Positions 9,145-20,617 of a DNA stretch of 64,000 bases are shown in pieces. Within the stretch, counting starts at the first letter, position 1. Every line of letters starts with the position of its first letter. This stretch comes from Grammothele lineata (taxonomy: Eukaryota; Basidiomycota; Agaricomycetes; Polyporales; Polyporaceae). The notes beneath the pieces are model-generated. The model was given only the letters and a program-made list of their open reading frames with translations. It did no database searches and had not been told where the DNA came from. A program made the translations under genes and the position numbers. Location: contig NDFF03000367.1 in the NCBI GenBank assembly GCA_002150815.3, positions 186,001-250,000 of the forward strand. Reading direction: 5' to 3'.

Positions 9145-10985
9145 CCTGTGGTGAATTTTGACGGGTCCGATTCAATGGAGAATGGTTTGTTCTTGTCCAG
9201 CATGTGGAGGACTGGTGACGAGATGAATCTAGCCTTGAGTTTGTTGAACACGTCCTGTTCCACCGACATCCATTCCCATTGCTTATCCTTCTTGGTGAGC
9301 TCGTGCAGGGGCCGTGTGAGTTCTGAATAGTTGGGGATGAATTGCCAGTAGAAATTGGCAAATCCTAAGAATGACCGCACCCCTTTCACAGAGGATGGTT
9401 CTGGCCAGTCTTCTATTTCTTTGAGCTTTACGGGGTCCATGGCCAGGGTGTCAGGTTTCACGATGAGTCCGAGGAATTCCACTTCTTCTACGTCAAAGAG
9501 ACACTTCTCTGGTTTGAGGTAGAGGTCATTTTCTTGAAGCCGTTGGAGTACCCTTTGCATTTGTTCTTTGTGGGTCTTTCTGTCTTTAGAGAATAGCAGC
9601 ATGTCGTCCATATAGATGACGAGCCATCCTTCCTCTATCATGTCACTGAAGAGGTCATCCATGAGGGCTTGGAAGGTGGCCGGCGAGTTGCAGAGTCTAA
9701 AAAACATGACCGTTAGTTCAAAGAGTCCTCGTTCGCATTTGAACGCTGCTTTCCACTGGTCTCCGTCTTTCATCCTAACATTGTTGTATCCTGAGCGCAA
9801 GTCCAGTTTGGAGAAGACTGTGGCACCTTTGAGCTTATCTATGAGATTCTGGACGAGCGGGATGGGGTACAAGTTCTTGATCATTCCTTCGTTCAGGTAG
9901 CGATAATCCTGACACGGTCGCAGGGAACCATCCTTCTTCCCAGTGAAGAAGAATGGCGATGCCATGGGGGATTGCGAGGAATGGATATATCCTTTGCGGA
10001 GGTTCTTGTCGATGAACTCGTTCATGAGCTCAGTTTCTTTTGGGGATAGCGGATAGACCTTGCAGTTTTGAGGGGCAAAATCTGGTTTCAGATTGATGGC
10101 GTGGTTGTAGTCGCGGGAGATGGGGAACCGTTCGGATGCCTTCTTTTTGAATACGTCTTTGTAGTCCTGATACTCCGGTGGAATAAGCTCCTCGGTGGTC
10201 TTGGGGCTTTCCTGGGCATGTTGTCTTTGCGCCATTTCCATTGCCAGGTTGACCTTTGCACGTATCCACCGACCTTGTGCATAGGAGAAGGCTGCTGAGT
10301 GTTTCCAATGCATTACGCGTCCGATGTGTGGGTTGCCTTCTCCTTCGTCGAGGTGTTCTTCAGTGAGTGATTCCTCTTCGTTCGAGAATATTCCAATGAC
10401 CGGTTCTCCTCGCACATAGGCAATGAGGAGATCATCCGGGCCAAGGTCGATCAGTTCCTCACGAGGTGAAGGGCAGTGATGCTCATCCGTGTCTGGTTTG
10501 GCAAGTTGTGCAGCGCAGGCATTGACTTCTTCCAGGCAGTGGTTGAGGGAAGGATCTAGACGGGGAATTGCTTGGTCAGTAGGTTCAGGTTCATCCTCTA
10601 TCGTTACTCGTGGTCGCGGTTTTGGTGGCTCCGCTTTGGAGGATCCTTCAAATTCTACCTTCCCGGTTTGCCAGTCGATTTTCGCATTGGTCCGCCGAAG
10701 CCAGGGGAGCCCTAAGATTATGGCTTCCTTTCCTAGTGAGGTCGCGGGTAGCCGTGTTCGTCGGGTTATGCCTGCGACGGATAGTTCCCTCCAAGCGTAG
10801 TGTGTGATCACTCCTTGCTTGTTCTGGGTGCCGTCGACGTTGTATACCGGTATGTGGTTAATAAGCGGGGTGAGGGCGATGTTGTTATCTCGAGCAAACT
10901 GTTCATCAATGAACATTCCTCCAGCTCCAGAGTCGATGAGGGCAGGGGTTTTGACGGTTCGGTCAATTGTTACTGGAATACGCAT
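9145..10985 (-). pseudogene. Ty3 pol, 5' half: protease, reverse transcriptase, RNase H start
   Basis: The frame starts 80 nt downstream of the gag stop with its own ATG at 10985. Domains in order are the retropepsin motif LIDSGAGGMFID (residues about 16-27), a linker with acidic stretches, then reverse transcriptase with PMASPFFF, QDYRYLNE, FSKLDLRSGYNN, CNSPATFQALM and the catalytic box VIYMDDMLLFS, followed by the thumb (FLGFANFYWQFIPNYSELTRPL) and the beginning of RNase H. The coding frame ends where the hAT element enters; the few residues after that point derive from transposon sequence. RT motifs are intact. It is called a pseudogene because the reading frame is physically split. Confidence 0.95.
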
Positions 10986-11065
10986 AGATCAATTGCTGAT
11001 GTTTGCTAGTATTACAGGGGAGACCGTGATACGGGGCCATGCTGACGTCGATTCAGATGGCCACC

Positions 11066-12022
11066 TCAAAAACCCTCTGCCTCCGCGATGTTTACAACCT
11101 CCTCTCTCTCCGCGGGTGTGAACGTGCGGAATAGGGCCCGCACGCGAGAGACTGGGGCTTCTGGTTCCGCTGGAGCGGGGTTGTTAGGTTCAGAGGCCGT
11201 GATTCTGATCTTGCGGTAGGTAGGAGTGTTCGCCGTCCCTTGGGTGGGACTTACAGGGTTGGAGTTCCTCTGGGGGCAGTCCCATTGTCCGTGTCCAAGT
11301 TCGCAGCACCTAAAGCACTGTCCCTCCTTCTTGTACCAAGTTCGTTCTTCGTCCATGAGCTTCCTCAGCCTGACGGCGTTGGAAGATTTGCCTTGGGCGG
11401 AGGTTGTCAATCCCTTTGAATCCAATGACTTCTTCTCCGACGATCCTTTGGTGAGTTCCTGTCCTTTACGCCATTGGAGATCCAAATGGGATGCACGGGT
11501 GTAGTAGCTGTCCATGGTCATGGGGAGTTTCTCGACCGTCATAATGTTGTTGACTAGTCCCTTCTTAAGTCCAGTAAGGAAGTAGTCCGAGAGGACTGCC
11601 ACGGACCCGATGCCTGGCCTGACTGCTAGCGGAAGGAACTCGGCGACATAGTCGTCAGCCGTGCCAGTTTGTTTCAGGGCTTTCATCTTAGCAATGGCGT
11701 TGTCAACCGGGTTTAATGGCTCAAAGGATTTGTTAAACTCCTTGATGAAGTTGGTAAGCATACCAAAACCGTATTCCAGGGATGTTGTCGGGTTGATAGA
11801 GAACACCTTAGTTGTGAACGCATCCTTCCATGGTCCAGCCGATCCTCCTATCATGTATGACAGGATGAAGATGATCTTTTCTTCATCCGTCGAGTAGGAC
11901 TGCGCGTTGAGGTGCAGGTACACTCTGCACGAGTTGAGGAAATTGTCTGCCTCTTCGCGGTTTCCATTGAAATCCGGCGAAGGACGGATCTTCCATTCAG
12001 AGACTTTGGGGGTGTTCGACAT
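11066..12022 (-). CDS. Ty3 Gag with CCHC zinc knuckle
   Basis: This 318-residue protein has a helical capsid-like region (RPSPDFNGNREEADNFL, WKDAFTTKVF, SLEYGFGMLTNFIKEFNK) and, near residue 235, a CX2CX4HX4C zinc knuckle CFRCCELGHGQWDC, typical of Ty3 nucleocapsid. The same frame stays open upstream of the ATG, coding a Pro-rich leader, back to a TAG near 12349. Beyond that TAG it is open again to about 12551. The true N-terminus may therefore be longer and interrupted by one nonsense codon. The ATG at 12022 is the first Met in the uninterrupted part. Confidence 0.9.
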   Translation of the reverse strand: MSNTPKVSEWKIRPSPDFNGNREEADNFLNSCRVYLHLNAQSYSTDEEKIIFILSYMIGGSAGPWKDAFTTKVFSINPTTSLEYGFGMLTNFIKEFNKSFEPLNPVDNAIAKMKALKQTGTADDYVAEFLPLAVRPGIGSVAVLSDYFLTGLKKGLVNNIMTVEKLPMTMDSYYTRASHLDLQWRKGQELTKGSSEKKSLDSKGLTTSAQGKSSNAVRLRKLMDEERTWYKKEGQCFRCCELGHGQWDCPQRNSNPVSPTQGTANTPTYRKIRITASEPNNPAPAEPEAPVSRVRALFRTFTPAEREEVVNIAEAEGF

Positions 12023-13643
12023 GGTGGTGATGAGGGTCGGTGAAGGCGGTGGGCTTGGTGAGGGAGGAGGGGGTGGAGTCTTTGCAGGAAGGATGGGTTG
12101 GGGAGCGTGAATTGGGGTTCCTGGTGCTGATGGTTGTGGAGTAGGCTTAGTGTTCGAGGGCCCTGGCGTGGGCTGTCGTGGTGCTGGGGTAGGGAGACGA
12201 GATGAGGGTCTGGTGCGAGGTGCTGAGGTAGGGACCAGGGGTTCTAGTATGCGTCTGGGGTTCTCAGGTGTTTCGGAGTCCCACGCGCTCCTTCGTACTC
12301 GTTGGACGCGATCTAGTATGACTCCGTCCTTGCCTGTGGTGTAGATCTAGCCTAGGGTGTCCGACCAGGTGACAATCCGTAGTCCGATGAAATGTTGTTT
12401 GTCGCGAAGGTCCGATGCTGAGGGGGGTCTGTCTGCGCTTTGGTCTGTTAGTGGGGGTACGTTGCTGGCTCCTGATGCTGTGGGGTATCCGACTTTGTTG
12501 TAGATCCTTTGTCGGTTTGCTTCGCTGGGCTTCTCAAAGTCTTTGTGTCAATTTGCGTCTTCTGGGTCGTAGCTAGATCTGTGTGGGCAGGGTTGTTCGC
12601 TGCAGGCTTTCCACTCGCGGGGTTCCTCTTGAAGGTATCGGTCAAGGACGTCTTCTTTGTCGTGGACGTGTCTGCTCTTGCTGGTGCACTCCAGGGTGGC
12701 TATGTGTGTTCAGTGTTCGCCTGGACTTAGGGAAGTCGGCGAGTAGATGAGTTTGACACCGAGGCCAGCGCGGGCGCCTAGGGGATGCACAACGAGCGCA
12801 CGCGATCGAGGGTCGAGGGATCTGGGGGGACGTACGCCGAAGAGGCAAAGTCGAGCACTGTGGTAGAGGACGAGCGACACACAGGGGTTCTGTGGGGAGA
12901 AAGGCCTCGATTGGAGAAGGAGGTCAAACTGAAGAACGTCCTCAGGAGGACCCAAACTATATAAGTACATGCGAGACAATAGGTATGGGCTGTGCGAGAA
13001 AGGAAGAACAATAGAGACGGGGGTGCGAGACAATGACTCAGAATGAGTCGCGATGAGTCGTACATACAATGGCGGTGTTGAACCGCCGCGGGACCGAATG
13101 GTACAGAGGTTACGCTCATTGAGAAACGGGAAAGGGAAAAGAAAATACCGGGCAGGAATGTTGTAACAAAGAGAGAGAGTCGAAGGTGGAAAGACAGTGG
13201 TGAGGCATCTTCCTAGAAAACTGATTGTATTGCAGCTTGCAGAAGTTGGCATAGCCTTTGATCAGGTCACAAGCCCTACGAGTGCACAAGGTATATCAGG
13301 GCATGGTGAAATGCAGCTGGTGAGCCTCAACAAAGGAGCGGTCAGGCAAGCGACTCATCCGAGTACTATTCGTAGGCGCCAAAGTCAAAGTCTTAGCACT
13401 ATCAGCAGCCGGGAACACATGTGCACACCAGTAGCAGAAGTAGATATCTAAACATATGTACATGACTAGGCTAAACACGCGCAGGAGAGCCAGCTATAAA
13501 ATTGTGTTTGCCTGCGGGGTGGTCAGAGTACGTCAGGGATTCTGAGAACATTGCTGTCTCAAAATCACAACGGAACCACCCATTGAATCCCACGCGGAAA
13601 CCCCCCAACTTTGACCTCCTCTATTGTTGCAAGGGATTTTTAC
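12023..13643. other. Retroelement 5' leader and unassigned sequence
   Basis: From 12023 to about 12550 the minus strand carries the possible extended gag leader. Beyond that I see a TATATAAG-like stretch near 12957-12965 and GAGACAATA/GAGACAATGA repeats near 12973 and 13026, but no pair of long terminal repeats and no recognisable gene. This is probably 5' LTR or UTR remnants and host intergenic sequence. Confidence 0.4.
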
Positions 13644-14081
13644 TCAAGAGTGGATTCCGGCGAACGTCCGCTCGATCGCGCATATGGTTGGATATGTATC
13701 TGAACCGCTGTGATTAGTGAAGTGCTAATCGAGCATTTGTTTGAGCACTTGTGCTGTCGAGCGGACGTTCGCTCGAGCATCTGTTGGGGCATTCGTCAGG
13801 TCGAGCGGACGTCCGCTCGATGGGGCTGAACGTGTATTTGGGGAGACCCCTATGGAGCGGACGTCCGCTCCATAGGGGTCTCCCCAGATACACGTTCAGC
13901 CCCATCGAGCGGACGTCCGCTCGACCTGACGAATGCCCCAACAGATGCTCGAGCGAACGTCCGCTCGACAGCACAAGTGCTCAAACAAATGCTCGATTAG
14001 CACTTCACTAATCACAGCGGTTCAGATACATATCCAACCATATGCGCGATCGAGCGGACGTTCGCCGGAATCCACTCTTGA
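13644..14081. repeat. 438-bp near-perfect palindrome (foldback) with nested palindromes
   Basis: Arms of 219 bp are reverse complements about the centre at 13862/13863, with only about one mismatch seen (TGTATTTGG against TGTATCTGG). Four blocks inside carry GAGCGGACGTCCGCTC or its one-base variant GAGCGGACGTTCGCTC, itself a palindrome, and one sits exactly at the centre. The outer edges are TCAAGAGTGGA and TCCACTCTTGA. I see no target duplication at the borders. Because the locus is symmetric, both strands encode nearly the same 86-residue chance ORF (13714-13974 minus, 13751-14011 plus). Confidence 0.96.
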
Positions 14082-16173
14082 TGGGCAGCATGTCTATGTC
14101 TAACCTTCAACTAACCCTGAGTGTATTTAAAAAACCTCTATCAATGAGCACGTGGACCCGGAATAACTCCGGGCGGATCAAGGCCGACGATAAAAATAGC
14201 GCGCCTATTCTCAGCCAATGAGAATTCACGCTGAGTCGTTCCACCTCGGGCATCATTTGTCATCCCCGAGGTCGTACCACTAATCGAATTACAAGAATAG
14301 CCAGCCAATCGGACTAGATGTGGGGCGGCGTACGTCGCGTCCACCCTACCTTAGTCTACTTGGTAATACTTACAATTATTTGGTATTTATCACTGAACAG
14401 GTCTGATGAGGCGTATAAAGCCGAAAGGACCGCCGCTGAGAAGACCTCAACGGTTCTTACCTGTTCGGCATCAGCCACATCCCGCCGGAGCCAGTGCACT
14501 CTCCTCCTCGTCGCCTTCGGCTCCTCGTCGTCGAGTGCACCACCTAACCGAAACGTATTTAGTTTGACCCCCTTCAATTGGCACTTCAACACAGCTTTCT
14601 TACTGAATGAGGCAGCTGCTTCATGCAGGCTCTGCAGCACTGTAACAAAATTGAAAGGCTCGCTGCTCAAAAACTAAACCACCAATCTTCCCAAAAATTT
14701 GCACAGACGTTTTCAATAGGGTCACAAACATGTATGCAAATTTTCAGGCCGAACGGTTATCCCAGCCATATGAGACCTCTCACACAAAGTAGTATAGATA
14801 GGAAAGAATTAATCTATAGCTGTTTGGATTGTCAGCTGTCCGTGTGAATTTAATTCCCCCAGGTGAGACCAAACACATCCCAATAGCCCCGATAACCCGA
14901 GGCGATCGGGATGCATTGGGCAGCATCGCGATGCGGGCGCCTGCATCGTGATGTGTTAGGTGCCATCTCGTTCGGTTGGCTACATGAATGATCAATCCAG
15001 ATAAAAGGGGTGTATTTTATTGATTGTATACTATCCGGATACTGCCCGGCGCATTAGGGTAAATATACATTTTTGCTGATGATTTTCTCGCGCGTGAGCC
15101 CCACGGAAGGCCGCGAGTCCTGCATTTTTGCTGATGAGGCTGCCTCGTCTCGGGCGCGGTGCGGTGGAGTAGTCGCGCGCTGATTGCACATTTTGCGCAC
15201 GGTCGTGAGCGCAAGAGTGTTGCGCGCGCTGACCCTATGCTCGAGAAGGCGAGGTCCGGCAACATCTGCACCTGCATGAACTGGAGTCCCTAGGGCAAGG
15301 ACTGTACATGTCTTCCGCTTAGACGCATTTCTTCCCGTCTCGCGTGCCATCACCAAATTGCTCAGTTCGCAAACATCACACGTCACAAGTAACTGCTTGA
15401 CTGACTACATGTATAGCAGTAGATACCTCGCGCACCGTCACCCATCGGCCTCGCCCACTCGCGCCCGCAGAACACCAGCCTCCCATAGACCATCGAAGGC
15501 CGTTTTTCCCGAACGCGGCAAACCGGGGAGGAATTGTAGCCGTACACATTCCGCAGCGAGCCACGGATACCAGATGCGCGCGCGAGCGCGAAGTTAGAAG
15601 AGGCTGTCCGACGGCGGTGGGCGCAGTCGCCCACGTGGTGCGGACGCGTTTGCGGGGGAGGGCATCTACTCGATCAAGAATGTGCAACAGCTCGAAGGGG
15701 AAGGAGTCGCCGCGGACGCGTAGGGCGATAGACGAGAGATGAGAGAGACAGCTCATGAGAGGACCTAACTCAAGAAAAGGAAGCGGAGGCGAGCGACGAA
15801 GACAAAGCGATACAACAAAAAGACCCGCGCCAGCCGCGGGGAGAGAAGGGGACAAGAGGATGTATAAACATAGATTGTACACTAAACTTTGCGGGCCGGA
15901 GAGCGCGGCGCGGGAAGCGGGAAGCGGAGGGGGCGACACAACATAAAAACGACAATAGTACACAGCGAGGGAGCGTCAGAGGCCGGGCGCACGCGAGCCG
16001 GTCCGTCGGGGAAACCAAGGACGAGGGGGATAAAAACGGGCGATTCGAGAGGGACGTTCTATAACTACGTATTTGCTAGCGAGCGCGTTCGTGGGGCTTG
16101 CGACTTAGGCGGGGTGGCAGGCGGGTCGTGAAGGTCGTGAAGAGGGTACGAGCAGTCTTTCCCGGCAGCGCGA
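14082..16173. other. Intergenic, no supported gene
   Basis: This stretch between the palindrome and the Chs7 stop has short ORFs on both strands (for example 14356-14670 minus and 15376-15963 minus) without recognisable domains, intron logic or neighbours that support them. A short repeat CATTTTTGCTGATGA occurs near 15068 and 15123. Nothing else is evident; part near 16100 is likely the 3' UTR of the Chs7 gene. Confidence 0.5.
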
Positions 16174-17738
16174 TCACCGCGGGTAGTACATATCGTCCTC
16201 CCACGATTCTGCGGAAACGCCGGGTCAGGCGATGTTCCGACACAGAGAAGCGGTGCAGGGTGCGGGAGGGAAGGCGAGAGCAGGATGGGGAAGTGGGCAG
16301 GGAACGGGGGAAGGGGTGCGGGGAGAAGGCGAGGGTAGAGTCTGATGACGCACCTTCTGTAATGCTTCGCCACGCCAAGTACAGCATGCCTACAGCCGCC
16401 GTCTCCAAAATTGTCGCAATGAACGAGCCGTCGACCTTGTTCGAAGCCTGCAGACAGACATAGAGTTCGCGGCGTGCTCGCGGGGTGGGGGATGAGAGGA
16501 GAGCGGGCGCACCTTGCAGATCACCTTGCTCAGCAAGAAGAAATCTAGCTGGCTGAGGACGAAAAGGACGGCAGCTAGGACATAGTACCACATCGGGCGC
16601 ACTTCGTTGAGCATCCCGAGCACAACGTATGTCATGATTATAAGGTACAGAACAGCAGCGCTGCGAAGGGCGCCGTATCAGCGCGTGCGAAGAGAAAGGG
16701 GAAAACAATAAGAGAAAAGGAAACTTACGCGCCGGGCCAAACACTAGTGAGGGTAAACAACGATACGCTGTTGAGATCCGCGGAAGGGTTTGAGGGACCA
16801 AAGACAGAGGTGAAGGTAAAGCCGACATCGAGCGCGATGTACGTTGTCGCGGCGAAGAACGCGGCGGTGAAGAAACTGAAAGGCTGCGGAGGGACATGAA
16901 TGGTTGCTTCGACAGGGCACGAAACGCAATCGGGGGGACGTACCAGAAGAGCACTTATCGTGCCGTCCTCCACCACCTGAGTGCTGACGATCGCGTTGCC
17001 AAGGAGGGCCCAGAAGGTGGACGCGACAAGACCGGCATGGATGGCGGTGATGGCGGTAAGGGCTGTTGAGCCTTGCTCGAGGAAAGAGCCGGTAGAGAGA
17101 AGTTGGAAGGGAATGGTGAGGAAGTAGAGGACGAGGAAGATGCGGAATTCGACCCGACCTGTCGCGAGAGCGTGAGAACGAAAAGCCACGGCCGATAAGG
17201 TGCGGTGTGAGGGCGGCGGCGAAGGGCGAAAAGAGCCTAAAGACTGGGGAAGGATGGGGAGGAGAAAAGATGATAGAAGATCGACAGCGGACGCGTGCAG
17301 CGCGAAGGACGACGGCGGTGATGGGTGTGGTTGGAGTTGGGGGACGGTGCTTGCGAGTAATGGGGGGAGATGTTCAAAAGGGAGTTACGACGACGACTCA
17401 CCGACTGCTGCTCTTCTCCTAGAGGTCCAGATGATCAAGAGGAGGGTGAAGATGATGCTGAGGCCGCAGACGATGATGTTCGCGATGTTGCCGAGGGAGC
17501 CGCTGTGACCAACACGCAGGATGCCGCACTCGGGATTCACGCCGACAGGTGCGGAAGCAGCATCGGCGGAAACGTTATTAAAGACGGTAATGTTGTGGTG
17601 CTCAACCTGGAGGAAGAGCGGATGAGCGGAGCTGGGAAGACGAGCAGAATCGAGACGTGCCTGGCGGTAGAAGAGGTTACACCACGGGTAGGAGGGCACC
17701 TGGTGGCAGAGGGGCGCGAAATCCCCGTAGCGTGTCAT
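16174..17738 (-). CDS. CHS7: Chitin synthase export chaperone (Chs7 family)
   Basis: Six exons (17738-17402, 17158-16944, 16883-16729, 16660-16513, 16447-16354, 16208-16174) give 327 residues, with GT-AG borders in phase throughout. The N-terminus YGDFAPLCHQVPSYPWCNLF and ECGI..VGHSGSLGNIANI are hallmark Chs7 segments. About seven hydrophobic membrane spans follow (for example IIVCGLSIIFTLLLII, IFLVLYFLTIPFQLL, AVLFVLSQLDFFLL), and the protein ends in the acidic tail SWEDDMYYPR. Chs7 is an endoplasmic reticulum membrane protein required in yeast for chitin synthase III to leave the ER. Length and topology fit the family, and nothing seems broken. Start chosen as the first Met directly before the conserved GDF motif. 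Confidence 0.95.
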
Positions 17739-20617
17739 CGCGGCGGAGGGCGGCGAGGGCGGGGCGGGCGGGGGGTCGAGCGAGGGAGGTGGCGGGAGGT
17801 ATCCTGGAGGACGGCAAGGGCGGTGGGAGGAGGAAGAGTCGGTGCTGGGCGCAGAATTTGATCTCAGTCACGCGTCCAGCGCCCGTCGCGGCACGAGGCA
17901 ACCATCCATCAGACGAGCACAAGACGGACCGACGCACTTGCTCGTCGTCGCGCACGACGTCCAGCTCTCTCTCGCGCGCGCGGGTTCGGGTCGCCTGCGC
18001 CCGAACGACGTTGATCGGTGGGGTTGAAGGAAAGGAGCGTCGCGAGGCGCATGCAGTGCTGGCACGCGCGACCCCCGCGAGCTACTCTCTTGGACGTCCC
18101 CGCGACAAACAGGCGCCCGTGTTCACACAACGCTGCCCCGTTTCGGCACCCGGGCGCCTCTCGTCTTCGGCACCCGGGTGCTCGCCGTCCGTCTCGTCGC
18201 GCTCGCCCCTGTTCCCGTTGCACTCCGTCATCGGCTTTCGTTGCCAACTCTTCCGCCTATCTCGCTTGCTCATTTACTGTGATCCTCGAACATTTCTTTC
18301 TATGTCGACAAGCCTCAGTATAACCACTACAGTCAGTCTTCGTCCACTCATGATTGAACCCTGCGACCACCGTCGACCACTTTCAAATCTTCGTTTTCGT
18401 GCACACAAAAGTCGACACAGATACAATTACCACCGCCGCTCGGAGCTGTGCGCATCCTCGCGTGCGCCATCTCTTCGGGCCGGTATACTGAACGCCGGCA
18501 CTGCTAAGTACTGCTTCCGACCACGGCTTCCTCTGATTGCTACCAAGTACATCTTGCAATCACTCGCCCGTACGTTACATGTCCGACCGCAACCAGCCGC
18601 GCTACATAACAGACCTCCATTTATCTCTCGTACTCCTGCAACGCTGACATATTCACCGCCCGACCGTACTGCGGTCTGTTGCGGTCCATACAACAACGTC
18701 CTCGCTCACGTATAGTCCCCGCAACCCACTCCCACCACCCACATCGTACAAAGCTCTCGAAGCGAACCAGCCACCCTGACGGTCGCTTCCAATCGCACGC
18801 TCTCCCTCTGCTCGTGCGCTTTCTGCACCTGGTTCTCACCGTGCGTCACTCTCTGCGTCTTACGGCCGCTCTTCCCTCGTTGCAACCTTCAGACACCGTG
18901 GCCGTTAGCCACGAGGCTATCATCCCCGCCCTTCCCTTACTCGTACGTATTGGCCGCCATTAATAGCTTCTGCACCCGCTACGTTCAAAGTAAGGTGTAG
19001 TAACCACCACCATGTCTCCTCCCCCGATGTTGCTTGTAGCATCCCGCGACAGTCGCGCATCCTGCGCAACGCGACGCAACGGTTACTGCCTGCAAGGTGC
19101 AAGGCTGCTGCAGCGACTCGAAATACGAAATCTATTTCGTTGGTACGACGACGTGAGTAAGCATCTGCACCGCGCACCTATCTGATATCTCCGTACCCTA
19201 GCTTTACGGCTCGCTCAGCGAGACGACCGTATCATCCACGGCATCGCAGTCTGCAAGAGAGGGTCGCGTAGAAGAGGGAAGCAGAGCCCTCGGCCGTCGC
19301 CGCAACACGTGTATACCCCTACCTCACTCTTACTTCGGCTCCGTCGCCCAATATCGCCGCCTCGTCCAGTCACATCTCGCACATACGCCATATGCAGCAG
19401 GTGGTTCACCGACATCCGCGGCACCGCGGTAGCTCCGCCCACCCTCGCCTCATTCTCCGCGGTCCCCCTTCGAGCCGAAGCCCCGCCTTCCCCGCTTCGT
19501 TTACAGTGCGCGCGCCCTTGTTTTGGCTTGGGGGTCCCAGGTCCGCCCCCGGGGAGGGCGACACCCCCGCGGTGTCCGACGCGCGCGGAGTCCCAACAGG
19601 CACGGCCCCCCGGACGTCCTCGATCGCGAAGCGGCGGGGACCCGCCCGACGCGCGATGCTGTCCCCCTAAGCGAGCTCGCGTGCGCGGGGCGACCTCCTG
19701 CTCGATATGGCCGCCCACGGCCCAGGTGCCGCGCTTGAGGGGGTGCTGACGGAGGGCTTCCCGAGGGAACGCCGCCGCGACCTCCCGGGGTGAGAATCGC
19801 AACGGCGTCCCAGAGACGTCGTCGACGGGGCGCGCGTGCGGCTAAAGGCAAACTCGGGTAGGCGAGGCCGAGGGGCTGGATGGTTTCGTAGCGGGCTATC
19901 GCGAATGGGGCGTTTGCGGAATTCCGTGGGACGTCGTTCGTCAGCGCGAGTGACTGCTGTGGGTGCGCTCGAGGATTCGCTTGGGGATCCGCAGATCAGG
20001 GGGGAGCTCGAGCGAAGACGAATGTCAAATAGCGTGTTTGTATTCCTAGGGCCGCTGTTCGATCGCTACTTTGATAGCACATACACCAGAAGAGAGAACA
20101 GAACTAGGAGTACACTATACACGAATGGCACGACTATAAACACAGGAGCAAACGAGAGCGGAGAGTCGTACAGGGCATGCGGTTTACGGAGAGCAAAACG
20201 AAAAGAGGAAGGGTATCGCAACGAGTGTACAGGAGATCACCGATCTCCAAAGGAACGCAGCGCAAGAAAACACAGGGGCAAGACGGGTAAGCATACACAT
20301 ATCGCCATATACATCCCGAAAGTAACTTAACCTCTACAGCGCCCGCGCGGCGCAAGTCGAGTACGAAAGCGAAAGAGGAGAGACCATCACCCGGGTCTCC
20401 GAGAACGCCGCCAAACACGAACCCCAAAGGAAGAAACGGGAGAGGGAACCGTAACGAGATCCGCGGCGCACCGTGTAAAGCACGCCGCCCGCGAGTGTCC
20501 GCCCACGCGCCGGCCACGCCGTCTCCACCGCCCACGTCCGTGTTCCGCTCTCCATCATCCGCCCCCGTCCTCCGTCCTCCGTCTCCGCCCGAGTCCGCGT
20601 CGACGGCGGCGACAGAC
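17739..20617. other. GC-rich intergenic region, no supported gene
   Basis: This region is 5' of Chs7 and 3' of the next minus-strand gene. It is very GC-rich, so long stop-free frames occur by chance (a 352-residue frame at 17657-18715 plus, a 195-residue frame at 19215-19802 minus). These have Arg/Pro/Ala-rich compositions and no domain, and I do not call them. A short direct repeat GGCACCCGGG appears near 18145 and 18169. Part of 20050-20617 is probably the 3' UTR of the neighbouring gene. Confidence 0.5.

Larger units (their letters stand above)
1974..12022 (-). mobile_element. Ty3/gypsy chromovirus, decayed and split by a hAT element
   Basis: On the minus strand, from right to left, are gag (12022-11066), then pol with aspartic protease, reverse transcriptase and RNase H (10985-9145), a foreign hAT insert (9144-4525), the remainder of RNase H, integrase and a C-terminal chromodomain (4516-2659), and one further ORF (2573-1974). 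Domain order PR-RT-RH-IN with a chromodomain defines chromoviruses. Removing the 4,620-bp insert plus one copy of its 8-bp target duplication puts both pol halves in one reading frame. Two in-frame nonsense codons in the integrase region make the copy non-autonomous. Its LTRs are not confidently resolved. Confidence 0.93.

Noticed and set aside
12710..13252. 180-codon minus-strand ORF upstream of gag
   Set aside because: No retroelement or other domain; likely leader or LTR-derived sequence.
1653..13500. Pair of long terminal repeats for the chromovirus
   Set aside because: I looked for matching sequence 5' of gag and 3' of pol and found only short shared words, so only a tentative 3' LTR is listed.
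13714..14011. Two nearly identical 86-residue ORFs on opposite strands
   Set aside because: They arise from the symmetry of the 438-bp palindrome; no start context or domain supports translation.
17657..18715. 352-codon open frame on the plus strand in the Chs7 upstream region
   Set aside because: Arg/Pro/Ser-rich translation in very GC-rich DNA, overlapping Chs7 exon 1 on the other strand; no domain, no intron logic.
19215..19802. 195-codon minus-strand frame and overlapping plus-strand frames
   Set aside because: Gly/Arg/Pro-rich composition typical of random GC-rich sequence; several frames are open at once.
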